Origin: Aquarana catesbeiana
Taxonomy: Eukaryota > Chordata > Amphibia > Anura > Ranidae
Length of the DNA stretch: 64,000 bases
Reading direction: 5' to 3'
Assembly (NCBI RefSeq): GCF_042186555.1
Contig: NC_133327.1
Span: 53,332,065 to 53,396,064 of the forward strand
Both the position numbers and the translations under genes were made by a program. The notes under the pieces are model-generated. The model searched no databases. It saw only the letters and a program-made list of their open reading frames with translations, and was not told where the DNA came from. Shown here in pieces: positions 10,801 to 22,734 of this stretch (its first letter is position 1; each line of letters opens with the position of its first letter).

Positions 10801-10979
10801 ACAATCAGCTGTTACTAGTACGGAGCACGATCCTCCTTCTTATGACTGTAATCGGTTCCAATGCTATGTGACACACACTTCTCTCCTTTACCTGTACAAT
10901 GTGCAGCCAATCCGCGCCTCCCACACTTATCTCCTACATGTCTTTTTGGGTCAGGGGACCTGCGAAGTACAGACATGGG

Positions 10980-11402
10980 GCTGCACCATATTAGCACAAC
11001 TAATACGGGGAGGATCAGGGAAGGAAATCACCAATATAAGGTACCTAGGGAGTAGAAATACTGACTGGTGAGAGTACAGCAACACTTGGTGGGGATCATG
11101 GAAATCACAGTAATATTGGAGGGAGGTTACTAATAGGAAGGACAGTAATAGATGGCTCACCAGGGTGGTAATTCTGCAAAGAGCAGCAATGCTGGGGGTA
11201 CACATGGACAGAATCAATAGCAGGACAGTAATATGGGGGGGGAGTACCAGGGTACCGTACTAATACTGGGGAGGACAATAATAGCGGAAGGGGGCGGGTA
11301 GGTGTACCGAGGAAGTAATAATGCAAAGGGCAAGAATACTAGGGGGTATCAGAGGAGTAACAATGGGAAGGACAGGAATACTGGGGTACCAGGGGTGCTC
11401 CC
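10980..11402. repeat. Decayed 40-bp-type minisatellite
   Basis: Scattered copies of the phrases AGTAATACTGGGG, GGGAGTA and AATAATAGGAAGGACAG show descent from the unit of the main array. Spacing is irregular. It ends where the L2 LINE begins. Confidence 0.7.
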
Positions 11403-11521
11403 CTCTAAAGCATGCATAGATCACCCCCATATTTAAAAAGCCCTCACTGGACCCCAGCATCCTGAACAATTTAAGACCCATCTCATTGCTCCCATTCATC
11501 TCTAAACTTTTAGAAGGCTTA

Positions 11522-11873
11522 TGCTGGCCATACACTATACGAAAAATCGGCTGAACACATTTTCGAAAAACGAACGTTCGACCGTGACCGCAAACGATCG
11601 TGCCATCATGTAATGACCGATAAATTGTTCAGTGGACATGAATAAATAATTTTTTGTTTGTTTTTTTACATATACCTAGTGCAGACAGTTCGGACGGGAA
11701 ACACATTAACCTTGCAATTTATCGTACGTTCGGCAGAAATTTTCCAAACTTCCCGTTCGTTTTTTTTACCACAAAAACGTTATTGATTTGTGCCCATTAA
11801 CTTGCCGAAAAACGAACGAAGTGTCTATATGAACGATTTTTCGGCCGATTTTTCGTATACTGTATGGCCAGCA
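11522..11873. mobile_element. TA-flanked inverted-repeat element (TGCTGGCCATACAC family)
   Basis: TA on each side. The ends TGCTGGCCATACACTATACG and CGTATACTGTATGGCCAGCA are long imperfect inverted repeats, with further self-complementary CGAAAAATCGGC blocks. It splits the L2 reverse transcriptase. A relative lies at 53218-53489. Confidence 0.75.
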
Positions 11874-11899
11874 TAAGTCTACAAGGGCTTAGCTCCTAC

Positions 11900-13242
11900 C
11901 TCACCACAACCTTCTTGACCCCTTACAGTCTGGTTTTCACTCACAGCACTCCTCAGGAACTGCCCTACTAAAACTCACTAATGATTTACTAACTGCTAGA
12001 ACCAATGTCCACTACTCCACACTCTTCATGCTGGACCCTTCTGGAGGCTTTGATACCGTTAACCACCCTCTCCTTCTCAACAAATTCCAATGCCTTGACC
12101 TCCAAAATTCTGCTCTATCGTGGTTCTCCTCCTACCTCTCACAGTACTTCTTTAGTGTTACAACTCTGTCTCCTCCTCCCCACTTCCTCTTTCCATGGGG
12201 TCCCCCAAAGGCTCTGTTCTTGGACCCCTATTCTTCTCTATCTACACTTCCTCCCTTGGTCACTTGATAAAAAGCTATGGCTTCCAGAACCATCTCTACG
12301 CTGATGACACCCAAATCTATCTCTCTACTCCTCACTCCATCAGTCTCCTCTCGCATTACCAACTTATTCACTGACTTTTCAGCATGGGTGTCGCGCCACT
12401 TCCTCAATCTTTCTAAAACCAAGCTGATAATATTTTCCCCTGCGCGTGCTCCTCTCCATGACTTTTCCACCAAGATTAACAATTCCACTATCAGTCCTTC
12501 CCCTCATGCCAGGGTCCTAGGTGTAGTTCTAGACTCTAACCTGCCCTTTCAGTCCCAAATCCAACCGGTCAAAAACTTGTAGACTTCACCTCCGTAACAT
12601 CTCTAATATTTGTTCCCTTTCTAACTAAGGAAACCACCAAGCTACTCATTTACGCCCTTGTTATCTTTCGCCTTGGCTATTGCAACTCCCTTCTCCTAGG
12701 TCAGTGATGGCGAACCTTGGCACCCCAGATGTTTTGGAACTACATTTCCCATGATGCTCATGCACTCTGCAGTGTAGTTGAGCATCATGGGAAATGTAGT
12801 TCCAAAACATCTGGGGTGCCAAGGTTCGCCATCACTGGCCTAGGTCTACCTCTCATGCTATCCCCTCTTCAGTCTATAATGAATGCTGTTGCCAGACTCA
12901 TCTACCTTATCAACCGCTTAGTGTCTGCCACCCATCTCCGCCAATCCATGCACTAGCTTACCATTGCCCAGAGAATTAAATTCAAGATACTAACATGCAA
13001 AGCCACTCACAACTCTGCCCTGAGCTACATCACCAATCTTGACTCCAAATATCATCCAAACCGCCCTCTCCGCTCCTCTCAAGACCTCCTGCTCTCAAGC
13101 TCCCTTGTTCCCTGCTCATTTCCAGGACTTCTCCAGAGGCTCTCCCATCCTCTGGAACTTTCTACCTCAATCTGTCTGGCTATCTCCTACTCTGGCTGCC
13201 ATTAGGCGATTCCAGAAAACGGATCTCTTCAGGGAAGCCTAG
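11900..13242 (+). pseudogene. L2-type reverse transcriptase remnant
   Basis: The frame is broken many times (stops and shifts near 11980, 12110, 12270, 12580) and by a hAT-type insertion at 12702-12837. The catalytic YADD codons survive at 12297-12308. The endonuclease half is missing because of 5' truncation. In the family the protein copies element RNA at the nicked target. Confidence 0.75.
12702..12837. mobile_element. 136-bp palindromic hAT-type element (CAGTGATGG ends)
   Basis: An almost perfect palindrome from CAGTGATGGCGAACCTTGGC to its reverse complement. Flanking 8-bp sites TCCTAGGT and GCCTAGGT differ at one base. A second copy is at 22976-23111. The 8-bp duplication and CAGTG ends fit hAT transposition. 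Confidence 0.82.
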
Positions 13243-13431
13243 TCCATCAGCTTACCCCCACAGTTATAACTTTTTTTTACCGCTTGCCCCACCCTATTAG
13301 ATTACAAGCTCTTATGAGCAGGGACCCTTAACCCTCTTGTATTTTATTGTATTGTAGCTGTACTGTCTCCCTTTATATTGTAAAGCGCTGCGTAAACTGT
13401 TGGCGATATATAAATCCTGCATAATAATAAT

Positions 13432-14000
13432 ACTAAGGATAACAGGGAGCAATAATGGAAAAGACAGGCATACTTGGGTACAGGGAGTGGTGGGTGGAGT
13501 AGTAATGTATAGAAAGGTAATACTGGTACAGAGAAAGTAATAATAGGAAGGATGGTTGTACCAGGGGTGGGGGTAGTAACAATGGGAAGGGTAGCAATAC
13601 TGAGGGTACCAGGGGAGTAATAATGGGAAGGAAAGTAATACCAGGGGAGTCATAATTAGGACAGTAATACTGGAGGTACCAAGGGAGTAATATTAAGGAT
13701 GACGGCAATACTGAGGGTAACAGAAGAGTAATAGGAAGGACAGTATTACTAGGGATACTGAGGGAGTAATAATGGAAGCACAGTAATACTGAGGCTACAA
13801 AGGATGTAATAATGGGAATGATGGTAATACTAGTGCTAACAGATTAATTATAAGGACAGTAATATTAAGGGCATCTGGGAGCAATAATGGAAAACACAGG
13901 AATACTGGGGTACAAGGGGTATTATTACTGGGGGCAGTGGTGGTCTGTGAAATAATAATGAGGACAGTAATATTGGGGTACCAAGGGAGTAATAATAAGT
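13432..14000. repeat. Decayed 40-bp-type minisatellite (continuation)
   Basis: Irregular copies of GTAATACTGGGGGTACCAG and GGGAGTAATAATGGGAAGGA continue on the far side of the L2 insertion. They are more diverged than the 8-9 kb array. Confidence 0.75.
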
Positions 14001-15230
14001 GTTACACAATTGTGGTGCAGCATACGTTGACTTATGTATATACATTGGGGTGAGGAATCTGTTGTGCTATTGTTGTGAATTGAGCTATTGAGCACTGTAA
14101 CCAATTGTCAGGGGTGGGAAAGAGCGCAGTTGTGGGGGTGGGGGATTGGAAGGGGAGGGGCAGATGAGTAGAGGGCAGTTGTTGCCATAGGGCTGGGGAA
14201 ATCAAATCCAGCCTCCCCCGGGGAGAAGCACTCACAGTGTCATCCTGGTATCTGTAGTCCCAAAAGATCTCTGATGGTTAGGTGTCTCCAGGGGTTGCAA
14301 ACACCTCTGCTTTTGATCCAGGCAGAGGCACGAAGTATGGAGCCTCAGCTGCGGTCTGACAGAGGGCAGGGACTTCCCAACCCACACCTGAAATAAAATA
14401 GTCAGGCTGAGAACTGCTCAGCTATTCCATGAATGAATACAACACATCCTCTGATTGGCTAAGGCAGACAAATGATGTCACAATCTGTGCTTCAGCCAAT
14501 CAGAGGAACTCTTGTGTTCATTCTTAGAATACAAACCTCCCTGGTTGTAGCCGAGGCTATATACAGATAATACAGAGCGCCAAGCTAGCACACCTATTAG
14601 TGCAGTAAACTGTTTGGACCAAATAGGCCAAAATTAACTATTTAAAGGGAGATTAAATATGGAGTGAGGCTTTACCTGGAAGCAAACAAGGAGGACCTGT
14701 CTACATCAGGTAGGCTCATTGGAAGGAATGGTAGACCTGTGTACACAGGTCTAAAATTTTAGATAAAAAGCACCTTTAAAAGGCCAATACCACTTTTGGG
14801 ACCACAGCTTGAAACATCTATATTTAGGGTGTAACATAATACATAATAGCATTCTCCAGCACCCCCCACCCTTACCTGAATCACCGTGGGGTGCTTCTCC
14901 CTGCAGGCTTTCGTTTTGAACTTCGCACAGCTTTGTATGGCTCCATCCACACAGTTGTGTCTTGCAATCACAAATAGAGGCTACACCTCCAATCTGCCAC
15001 CACGGCAGAGGAACTTGATCCCAAAGAAGCACATATGGTGGCATACCAACAGTTGTAGTCCACTTTTTTACATTATCCAGCCCCATAACAGTAGTTCTAT
15101 ACTGCAGTACAGACCCGGGGCTGGGGGGGAATTGCAGGACCTTGTGCATTGCACCCACCATTCACTGATCATGACTGCAATGCTATGCAGGATTCAAAGC
15201 AATTGTATTAAAGGCACATTATTCTTTTTT
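14000..15230. other. Non-coding stretch, probably promoter-distal intergenic DNA
   Basis: No convincing gene. It contains an imperfect inverted repeat (14431-14462 against 14491-14524) built on CCTCTGATTGGCT and AGCCAATCAGAGG, and a piece beginning TTAACCACTTC at 15234 that looks like one end of a piggyBac-related element. The apparent ORFs do not resemble known proteins. Confidence 0.4.
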
Positions 15231-15380
15231 TAACCACTTCACCTCCGGAAGATTTAACCCCCTTCGTCACCAGGCCATTTTTTGCTATTTGGCACAGCGC
15301 TACTTTACCTGGCGATTGCACAGTCATGCAATGCTGTACCGAAACATAAATCGCATAAAATCAACTACCTACTTCTACTA

Positions 15381-15592
15381 CCCTGTTTCCCCGAAAATAA
15401 GACCTAGCGTGATTGTCGGTGATGGCTGCAATATAAGCCCTACCCCCCAAATAAGCTCAACCCTGTTTCCCAGAAAATAAGACCTACAAGGACTTTAACT
15501 AGGGCTTATTTGGGGGGGTAGGACTTATATTGCAGCTTATATTGCAGCCATCACCGACAATCACGCTAGGTCTTATTTTTGGGGAAACAGGG
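15381..15592. mobile_element. TA-flanked fold-back element (CCCTGTTTCCCC ends)
   Basis: The ends CCCTGTTTCCCCGAAAATAA and its inverse are flanked by TA. The inner sequence (GACCTAGCGTGATTGTCGG) is repeated inverted. This end type is common in vertebrate genomes. Confidence 0.72.
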
Positions 15593-15644
15593 TACCTACT
15601 TCTCATTGGGATCCCCATTGAGAACTTCACCTATGACAAAACAC

Positions 15645-16270
15645 GTCTGGGAGGGCACACACACATGTAAGTGTATTACCATTGGAAATCTTGCGAGGAG
15701 CACCTAGTTGTGGCTCGTTTATAGTGAAATTATGTTCTTTCCCTTTCTGGATTATGGCCCCAACAGTGCTCACTGGAACATTCAGAAGCTTAGAAATCCT
15801 TGTGTAACCAATGCCATCAGTATGTTTTGCAACAATAAGGTTGCAAAGGTCTTGAGAGAGCGCTGTGCTGTTATCCATCATGAGATTTCTTGTGCGACTC
15901 CTTGGTAATGAGACACCTTTTTATAGGCAATCAGTTGAGACTGATCCAGCGGATATTCATTTGCACCGACAAGCGGCAGGATTGCTTTCTAATTACTGAT
16001 AGATTTCAGTTGGTGTCTTGGCTTTCCATGCATTTTTGCACCTCCCTTTCTTCACATGTTCAATACTTTCTCTCTGTGCCATTCCATTTTATTACACATA
16101 ACCTAATTTCTGAACTTGTTTTGATGTCTTTGTGTGTATGGATTGATTGGGTTGTTACCGACATGTGGGGAACATTTCACATCAATAGCACCTTTAGAAA
16201 TATATTTACCTAGAAAAATGGTGGCGTGTTCAATAATTTATTTTACCTGCTGTATATACTGGATTTTTTT
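15645..16270 (-). mobile_element. Tc1-type element remnant (5' part)
   Basis: A transposase N-terminus (15881-15650) is preceded by about 370 bp of the AT-rich untranslated region, including AAATGGCGGCGTG-like terminal sequence read on the minus strand (near 16215). The catalytic half is missing. Confidence 0.65.
15650..15881 (-). pseudogene. Tc1-type transposase, N-terminal helix-turn-helix only
   Basis: The frame begins MMDNSTALSQDLCNLIVAK and continues ARISKLLNV-like to GAPRKIS, the usual paired-like DNA-binding domain followed by the GRPRKIS hinge. It ends after about 75 codons, with no DDE catalytic residues. Confidence 0.7.
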
Positions 16271-16531
16271 TTTTAATACTAGTAATGGCAGTGTTCAGAG
16301 ACTTATAGCAAGATGATGGGCAATCTGACACCAACTGCCACCTCCAGTGAAACTAATACAGTGATGAGTGCTAATAATATACACTGACTAGGAAAGGGTT
16401 AGAATCTGGGACAATCAAGGGGTTAAAAGTTTGCATAATTTTGTAACCAAACTAGTTCAATTACAGTTTATCTATGTTTAAGTCCTGTTATCAAGATTTA
16501 TATACTTCCAGGGCTGATTTCACCCTTGCAC

Positions 16532-16635
16532 CTCTCTCTTCTATTGAAATAGCCGGGAGATCAATACTGGCCATGTAACTAGATATAGTTACATGGCCAG
16601 TATTGATCTCCCGGCTATTTCAATAGAAGAGAGAG
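16532..16635. repeat. Perfect 50-bp palindrome with 4-base loop, half of it LINE coding sequence
   Basis: 16532-16581 is the exact reverse complement of 16586-16635, with loop GATA. The right arm encodes ASIDLPAISIEERE and continues as L1 coding sequence (ILNAPL) up to the TTAA element. The left arm is therefore an inverted copy of LINE DNA. Confidence 0.9.
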
Positions 16636-16658
16636 AAATTCTCAATGCTCCACTTACT

Positions 16659-17480
16659 TTAACCACTTGCTTACTGGGCACTTAAACCCCCCTCCTATCC
16701 AGACTTATTTTCAGCTTTCAGCACTGACGCATTTTGAATGACAATTGCGCGGTCGTACAACACTGTACCCAAATGAAATTTTTATCATTTTTTTCCCCAC
16801 AAATAGAGCTTTCTTTTGATGGTATTTGATCACCTCTGTGGTTTTTATTTTTTGTTAAAAAAAAAAATGTAAAAAGACTGAATAAAAAAAAAAAAATTTA
16901 TATTTTGTTATTAAAAAATTAAAACAGGTAATTTTTCTCCTTCATTGATGTACACTGATGAGGCGGCACTGATGGGCACTGATAGGCGGCAGTGATGGGC
17001 ACTGATGGGTGGCAGTGATGGGCACTGATGGGTGGCAATAATGGGCACTGATCTGTTACACTGATCGGCAGCACTGATTGGCACTACTGGTTGGCATTGT
17101 TAGGTGCCACTTGTGGGCACTGATAGGTAGCACTGTTAGCTGGCAAAGATGAGGCAGATGTGCCTCTTCCACTTCGTGACCTTTGTCCCTCTCATCTGAG
17201 CCAGTGATCGCTTTTTTCTCTACTCACGCTCTCAGCGTGAGTAGAAAAAAAAACGATTACCGATCTTTTGTTTACATCATGTGATCAGCTGTCATTGGCT
17301 GACAGCTGATCACATGGTAAGGGGCCGGGACCGGCCCCTTACTCGGATCGGTGATCAGCCGAGTCTCAGTGACGCCCTCGGGGCGCGTGCACAGGGGAGG
17401 CTGTCATATGACGGCCTCCCAGAAATTCAGGTCCGCGCTGTGGCCGTCGTTCGGCCATAGCGCGGATGTCAAGTGGTTAA
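16659..17480. mobile_element. piggyBac-derived non-autonomous element, 814 bp plus TTAA duplication
   Basis: TTAA at 16659-16662 and 17477-17480. The left end CCACTTGCTTACTGGGCACT matches the inverted right end of the piggyBac at 57365-61729. The right end (GCGCGGATGTCAAGTGG) matches its left end in inverted form. The inside holds TGATGGGCACTGATGGG minisatellite units, also present upstream of that piggyBac transposase. It interrupts LINE coding sequence. Confidence 0.85.
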
Positions 17481-19890
17481 TAGAAGTGGAAAATGCGGTG
17501 GCTAGTTTTCCCAATGCCAAGGCCCCAGGGACTGATGGTCTCCCTATTGAGGCCTATAAAAATATAATAAAGAACTGCTTCCAGCTCTTCTTAGCACACT
17601 AAATGAGGCTTTTCATATGGGTCGGCTCCCAGACTCTATGGGACAATCCGTAATAGTAGTCATACCCAAAAAGGATAAAAATTTGCTACACCCTGAATCT
17701 TATAGACCAATTTCTCTATTATCTACGGACGTTAAAATTCTTGCGAAGATACTTGCAACTAGACTAAATAAGGTTATTAACAGTATTATTCATCCAGATC
17801 AGGTAGGATTTATGTCCAACAAATCAACCGCATTTAATATCAGACGTGCATATTTAAATATGCAGGTTCCAGCCCTGGGCCATTCAAACCGTGCTTTCTT
17901 AGCAGTAGACGCAATCAAGGCCTTTGATGGTGTTGAATGGCCATATCTGTGGGCCATTCTCGATAAATTCGGGCTTGGCTCTGGTTTTTGTAAGTGGGTC
18001 CGGTTGTTATACACCGCTCCGGGGGTATCCGTTAGGGTGAATGGCTTTCAATCTCCTAGTTTCAGACATTTCCGGGGCACTAGGCAGGGGTGTCCGCTGT
18101 CTCCCCTGCTTTTTGCCCTGGCCACAGAGTCTTTGGCATGTCTTATATGGGCCTCTCCTGATGTTACTGGTCTGATTAGAGGATATCACTATATGCGGAT
18201 GATCTTCTCTTTTTCATGTCTAATGTCTGTTCATCCTTGTCGGTACACGTTAAGGAGTTTGGAAGGTTTTCTGGTTTAAGCATAAACTGGGAGAAATCCA
18301 TGTTGATGCCTTTAGACCCCCTTCCGGATCCACTACCACCTATACCTTCTCATTTTAAGGTTGTATCGTCTATAAAATACTTGGGTATAACTATGTCAGA
18401 CTCCCCACACTCATCTATTGTGGATAATATATTTCCATTACTTATTAGATTTCAAAATCAGAGTAATGCCCCGTACACACGGTCGGATTTTCCGATGGAA
18501 AATGTGTGATAGGACCTTGTTGTCGGAAATTCCAACCGTGTGTAGGCTCCATCACACATTTTCCATCGGATTTTCCGCCACACAAAGTTTGAGAGCAGGC
18601 TATAAAATTTTCAGACAACAAAATCTGTTGTCGGAAATTCCGATCGTGTGTACACAAATCCGATGGACAAAGTGCCACGCATGCTCAGAATAAATAAAGA
18701 GATGAAAGCTATTGGCCACTGCCCCGTTTATAGTCCCGACATACGTGTTTTACGTCACCGCGTTTAGAATGATCGGATTTTCCGACAACTTTGTGTGACC
18801 GTGTGTATGCAAGACAAGTTTGAGCCAACATCCATCAGAAAAAAATCCTAGGATTTTGTCGGAATGTCCGAACAAAGTCCGACCGTGCGTACGGGGCATA
18901 AAACCTGGACTAAGCTCCCTTTATCGTTAATAGGTGGCATCAATTTAATAATAATGATATGGATGCCTCAGCTCCCCTATTTTTTACATAATTCCCCAAT
19001 TTGGATACCTATCCGGATCTTTATTAAGATACACTATATTTAGGCGATTAATATGGTGGAACAAAACCCCCCGTATCAAACTGGAGACTTTACAGCATCC
19101 CACAAATGCCAGCGGGCTGACAGTTCCTAATCCAAGGCTATATTTTCTCACCTCCCAATTACAGCATTTTGCTGGATGGGAGTCTGAACAGATATCCTTT
19201 CCTGCTTGACGATTATTCTCTTTTGCATTTAAGGGGCGGTCTCCACTCTTTGTCCTCGATGGTGCAAGGGGGGTGTCTCGCTTGCTGATATGCCTACTTG
19301 TATGTTAATCTATAAAGTTTTTCCCCTCTATCCCTGTCTTAGATAAATTAGTACGGGCAGGGTCAACAAAGGGTCTTACCTCGGTTACTTATAGGGTACT
19401 GTCAGATAGGTTCCTATTGAACTCCCCCATCCGTTCTCGGTCTGGCTGGAAGAAAGATATCGGTCCCATCTCTGAGGAGATTTGGGACGATGTCCTCCGG
19501 ACCCTATCCAGGGTGTCTCTTTCTCCATCACACAGACTGACCCAGATTTTTATTCTCCATAGGGTCTATACAACTCCGCAGTTTCTCTGTGCAACTGGAC
19601 TGAAATCTGAGCCAGCCTGTGCTAGATGCAGAAACACAGGTACATTAATACATCTTTTGTGGCGATGTCCGAAACTTCTAAAGATACTGGGTGGAGGCGA
19701 TTGGTACCTTAAATAGGGTATTGGACATTAACATTCTGGTTGAACCGCTTATATGTATATTGGGTTACTGTGACACCTCCCCTACTGGTAATACTATAAG
19801 GCGCGCACTTTTTGTTGCCTGCAGACAGATTGCTCTTAAGTGGACCTCTCCACAACCACTGACTCACCGATCTACCACTGGATTGTAGAT
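17481..19890 (+). pseudogene. L1-clade reverse transcriptase (broken)
   Basis: Motifs in order: AKAPGTDGLPIEAYK (about 17520), IVVIPKKDKN, SYRPISLLSTD, AVDAIKAFDGVEW, GTRQGCPLSPLLFALATE. After a shift near 18185 come LYADDLLFF (catalytic) and KYLGITM. The C-terminal part (19400-19890) has PACARC...HLLWRCPK, a Cys-rich motif typical of the L1 ORF2 tail. Frameshifts occur near 17605 and 18185, with others later. The copy cannot encode an active enzyme. Confidence 0.82.
18466..18898. mobile_element. TA-flanked element (GCCCCGTACACACGG ends), 433 bp
   Basis: The ends GCCCCGTACACACGGTCGGA and TCCGACCGTGCGTACGGGGC are inverted repeats. Inside are several copies of TCGGAAATTCC and its inverse. Removing it and one TA restores the L1 reading frame (QNQSKTW). 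This family is very common in ranid genomes. Confidence 0.85.
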
Positions 19891-19989
19891 CTCAATAGGA
19901 TCATTCTCTTTGAAAAGCATACATATTCCCTAAGGAACTCCCTGAATAAGTTTGATGTTATCTGGTCTGGATGGCTTCAATCTATGACT

Positions 19990-20690
19990 TAGGTATCATG
20001 TCAACCAATGGGTACTGTGTACTTTGTAATACTGGATATTGTTATTCTTTTTTTTCGTGTATCATATATACTCCAAGTGAGCAGGGGGTGGTGGGATTTG
20101 ATGAAGGGGGGGTGGTCTGGGGGGTTTCTGGTTTGGTGTGATTTCTATTTTTGTGGTTTTGTCTGTATTGTGTCAATGTTGTTTTCATATAAAATAATAA
20201 AAAGGATTTGCTTTAAGAAATGTTTGCATAATTATGTTTACTGTGTGCTGATTTTACTAAGCAATGAGCTGTTTTTTATCCCCTGGTTTGCAGGGAAACA
20301 AAAACCGGCACATCGCCCCTCTCAGAAGAGAACTTTGTGTTGTTTACATACACAAAGCTTTCTTGTCACTCGCTCCGACGATTTGCGGGCCCTGGTCCTA
20401 AAACATTGGCCATAAACCGCTGATCGGCGTGTGCTGGAGCCAGTGACAGCACGGGCAGGCATGCCCGCTACCCAAAGATGCAGAATCATGTACTTATACA
20501 GGATTCTGCATGGCCGGCCCGCACTGTTGAAGTAAAACTACAGTGCGTGGTTGGAAAGTGGTTACTCCAGTTATGTGGGTCCATTGATTACATTTTTGCA
20601 AAAGGTGACACCCCTTTAAATGTGAACTTTTAGTGTTTGTTCACACTTGGTGCAACAAGTAATGCAGGCTCAACACGCTAAAAATGATTT
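19990..20690. other. Non-coding; includes the end of a piggyBac-related element
   Basis: No gene. At 20440-20567, CCGGCCCGCACTGTTGAAGT leads to AAAGTGGTTA, which looks like the terminal region of a TTAA-CCACTT element. Confidence 0.4.
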
Positions 20691-20699
20691 GTCTGTACA

Positions 20700-20945
20700 T
20701 GTGACTTAGTCTTTAACTCTCCAGCCTTGCGCTGGGCTCCTTGGTTCGAAATCCAGCCAGGACACTACCTGCATGGAGTTTGCACATTTTCCCTGTTATA
20801 GGCTAAGTGGTCCTAGCATGGGTTTGTGTGTAATGGGAATAAGGACATTAGAATGTAAGCTCTTTAGGGCAGAAACTGATGTGAATGTACGGTAAAGGAA
20901 GGATGGCATTCTATAAAGATTTGTAATAAATATATTAAAAAAAAA
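20700..20945 (+). mobile_element. tRNA-derived SINE
   Basis: The B-box-like GGTTCGAAATCC lies at 20743-20754 in GCTCCTTGGTTCGAAATCC. It is followed by CAGGACACTACCTGCATGGAG and a tail with GTAAGCTCTTTAGGGCAGAAAC and (ATA/A)n. This is the usual body of a frog tRNA-SINE sharing its tail with L2-like LINEs. Confidence 0.65.
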
Positions 20946-20949
20946 AATA

Positions 20950-22730
20950 AGAATCTTGAGGAAAATTGCAGGCATCTTGCATTTTTTAGGCCTCGTTTAC
21001 ACGGTCGTACTTAGGTTGAAAAACCTTCCATGAACCCATTGAAGTGACTGGCCTCAAGTGATACACAGAGATAAAACAAATATACACAGAGATAAAACAA
21101 ATCTTCTTACATAAGTTGTACCTGTTCATCTGTTGTTTTCTCTACATCCGTTCAAAGTCCAGAATTCATAAAGCTGGTCTGAGCTTTCAGAACACAGGGG
21201 ACAGAGAGCTGAAATTACACACTGCAGAGCTCAGGGAGGTGAGCTCCGAGAGCTGATTGGAGGGAAGAGACACATCCCCCCCTCCTCACTGGAAAAGAGC
21301 TGAGACAGTCAATTAGAGCCTCCCTCATTTTTATTTCTTTTGGTGCCAGAGAAACGTGAGAGCAGAGGAATGTCACTTCGTGCTCTTTATTGAGACAAGG
21401 ATGTCAAATTGGGAGCAGCAACTGTGTCTATGCAGCCACTGCATCCCAATGGACACGAATGGGGCAGCATACACGTGGATGGCATGGAACACTTGTGAAT
21501 CTCATGTGGGCAAAACACAGGCCTCATAAGGGGGTACGTTTAAAACCGTATCAAACCCCCAACCAAAAATGTAACATATTGCAGTTTACCAATCAGATGT
21601 GGTGGCTGCATTTTTGTTTTGTTTTTTCCCCTCTATTTTTACCTGGTGATATGGCCAGTAACATGCCCTCTGTATTAGAGTTCATGGGCTCTGGATAAAG
21701 GAGCACAGGAGGCACAGCAGCATTGTCAATCTGGGGGGAGGGGAATGCTAGGTGTACTAGCTGATTTAGATACACTAAACCCCAGCTAACACGGTATAAA
21801 AAGTTACAGCAACAGCTTTTTCTTTTTCCTTCTGGGATAAAGGTTTTACATAAATAAGTTGATCTTTGTACGCACTCCTACCAGAGTTAAATGGCTTGTC
21901 TCTACCCTCTATCTGCAAGAGAGCTTGTTGTTTTGAAAAACAACAGACTTACTGGCTGGATCACCAGATGAAACTAAAAGGAAGGAAATCCTAAAAAAAG
22001 AAAATGAATGCAACCATCACATCTAAGAATCAGTAAGCTGCAATATAAACAAATGTTTGGGTTTAATACTGCTCTAGTAAAGCGGAGCTGCACCCTTCCC
22101 CCTTTGGCACTTGTTTTTTTTGGGGGGGGGTTGGTGGGGCAGAGAGCTGGTACCTGGTTTTGACAAATACCTGCTCCCACTTCCAGCTCAGATCGGTGCA
22201 GCCATCTGGTTCCATAGGAGATCAAAGAGTTACAACTCTTTGTTCGACCCTATGGCCGAGGACGTCACTTCCGGTCCAGGTTGAAAGCAGAGGTGATCAA
22301 ATACCACCAAAAGGAAGCGGTATGTTCCGGTACAGCGTCACATGACCGCGCAACTGTCAGTTAAAGCGATGCAGTGCCACATCGCAAAAAAAGCCCTGGT
22401 CATGAAGGGGGGGCAAATCCTCTCGGGGCTGAAGTGGTTAAAAGGTAAAGAGATTTGGGGTCTTTTTGAGCCCAAATCTCAAAAAAAAAAAAAAAAGACC
22501 TGTCATGCCCTATTCCTATTACAAGGGATGTTTACATTCCTTGTATTAGGAATAAAAGTGATAAACCAAAAAAAAAAAAAGGGGCCCCCATCCCTCCCTG
22601 CTCACGCACAGAAGCGCATGCATATTTAAACAGTATTCGACACTCAACACAAGCTATCACCACAAACATTAGAGCGAGAGCAATAATGCAAGCGCTAGAC
22701 TACCTCTGTACTCTGCAAACAGGTAACCTG
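20950..22730. other. Non-coding region with repeat fragments
   Basis: No recognisable gene. Fragments: GCGGAGCTGCACCC (about 22082) from the AGCGGAGTTCC group, and AGGTGATCAAATACCACCAAA with GGCTGAAGTGGTTAA (22292-22442), which is a terminal piece of the CCACTTG piggyBac group. Confidence 0.4.
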
Positions 22731-22734
22731 TAAA

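Larger units (their letters stand above)
11403..13432 (+). mobile_element. L2-type LINE, 5' truncated, inserted in minisatellite
   Basis: Reverse-transcriptase pieces lie in order: IFKKPSLDP and RPISLLPF (11430-11500), LDPSGGFDTVNHPLLLNKF (12028 on), a GVPQGSVLGP equivalent (about 12200), [11 protein letters not shown] (12294 on), and a C-terminal RRFQKTDLFREA (to 13242). The tail GTAAAGCGCTGCG...ATATAAATCCTG plus (ATA)n is typical of L2-like LINEs. Minisatellite flanks it on both sides. Confidence 0.8.
16586..19990 (+). mobile_element. L1-clade LINE, split by two elements
   Basis: Segments 16586-16658, 17481-18465 and 18901-19990 read as one L1-type ORF2 after removal of the inserted elements. 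The 5' end is lost at the palindrome and the 3' end is near 20000. Confidence 0.78.

Noticed and set aside
20008..20415. A 135-codon ORF after the L1 element
   Set aside because: It begins in LINE 3' sequence and passes into repeat DNA; composition and content do not suggest a protein.
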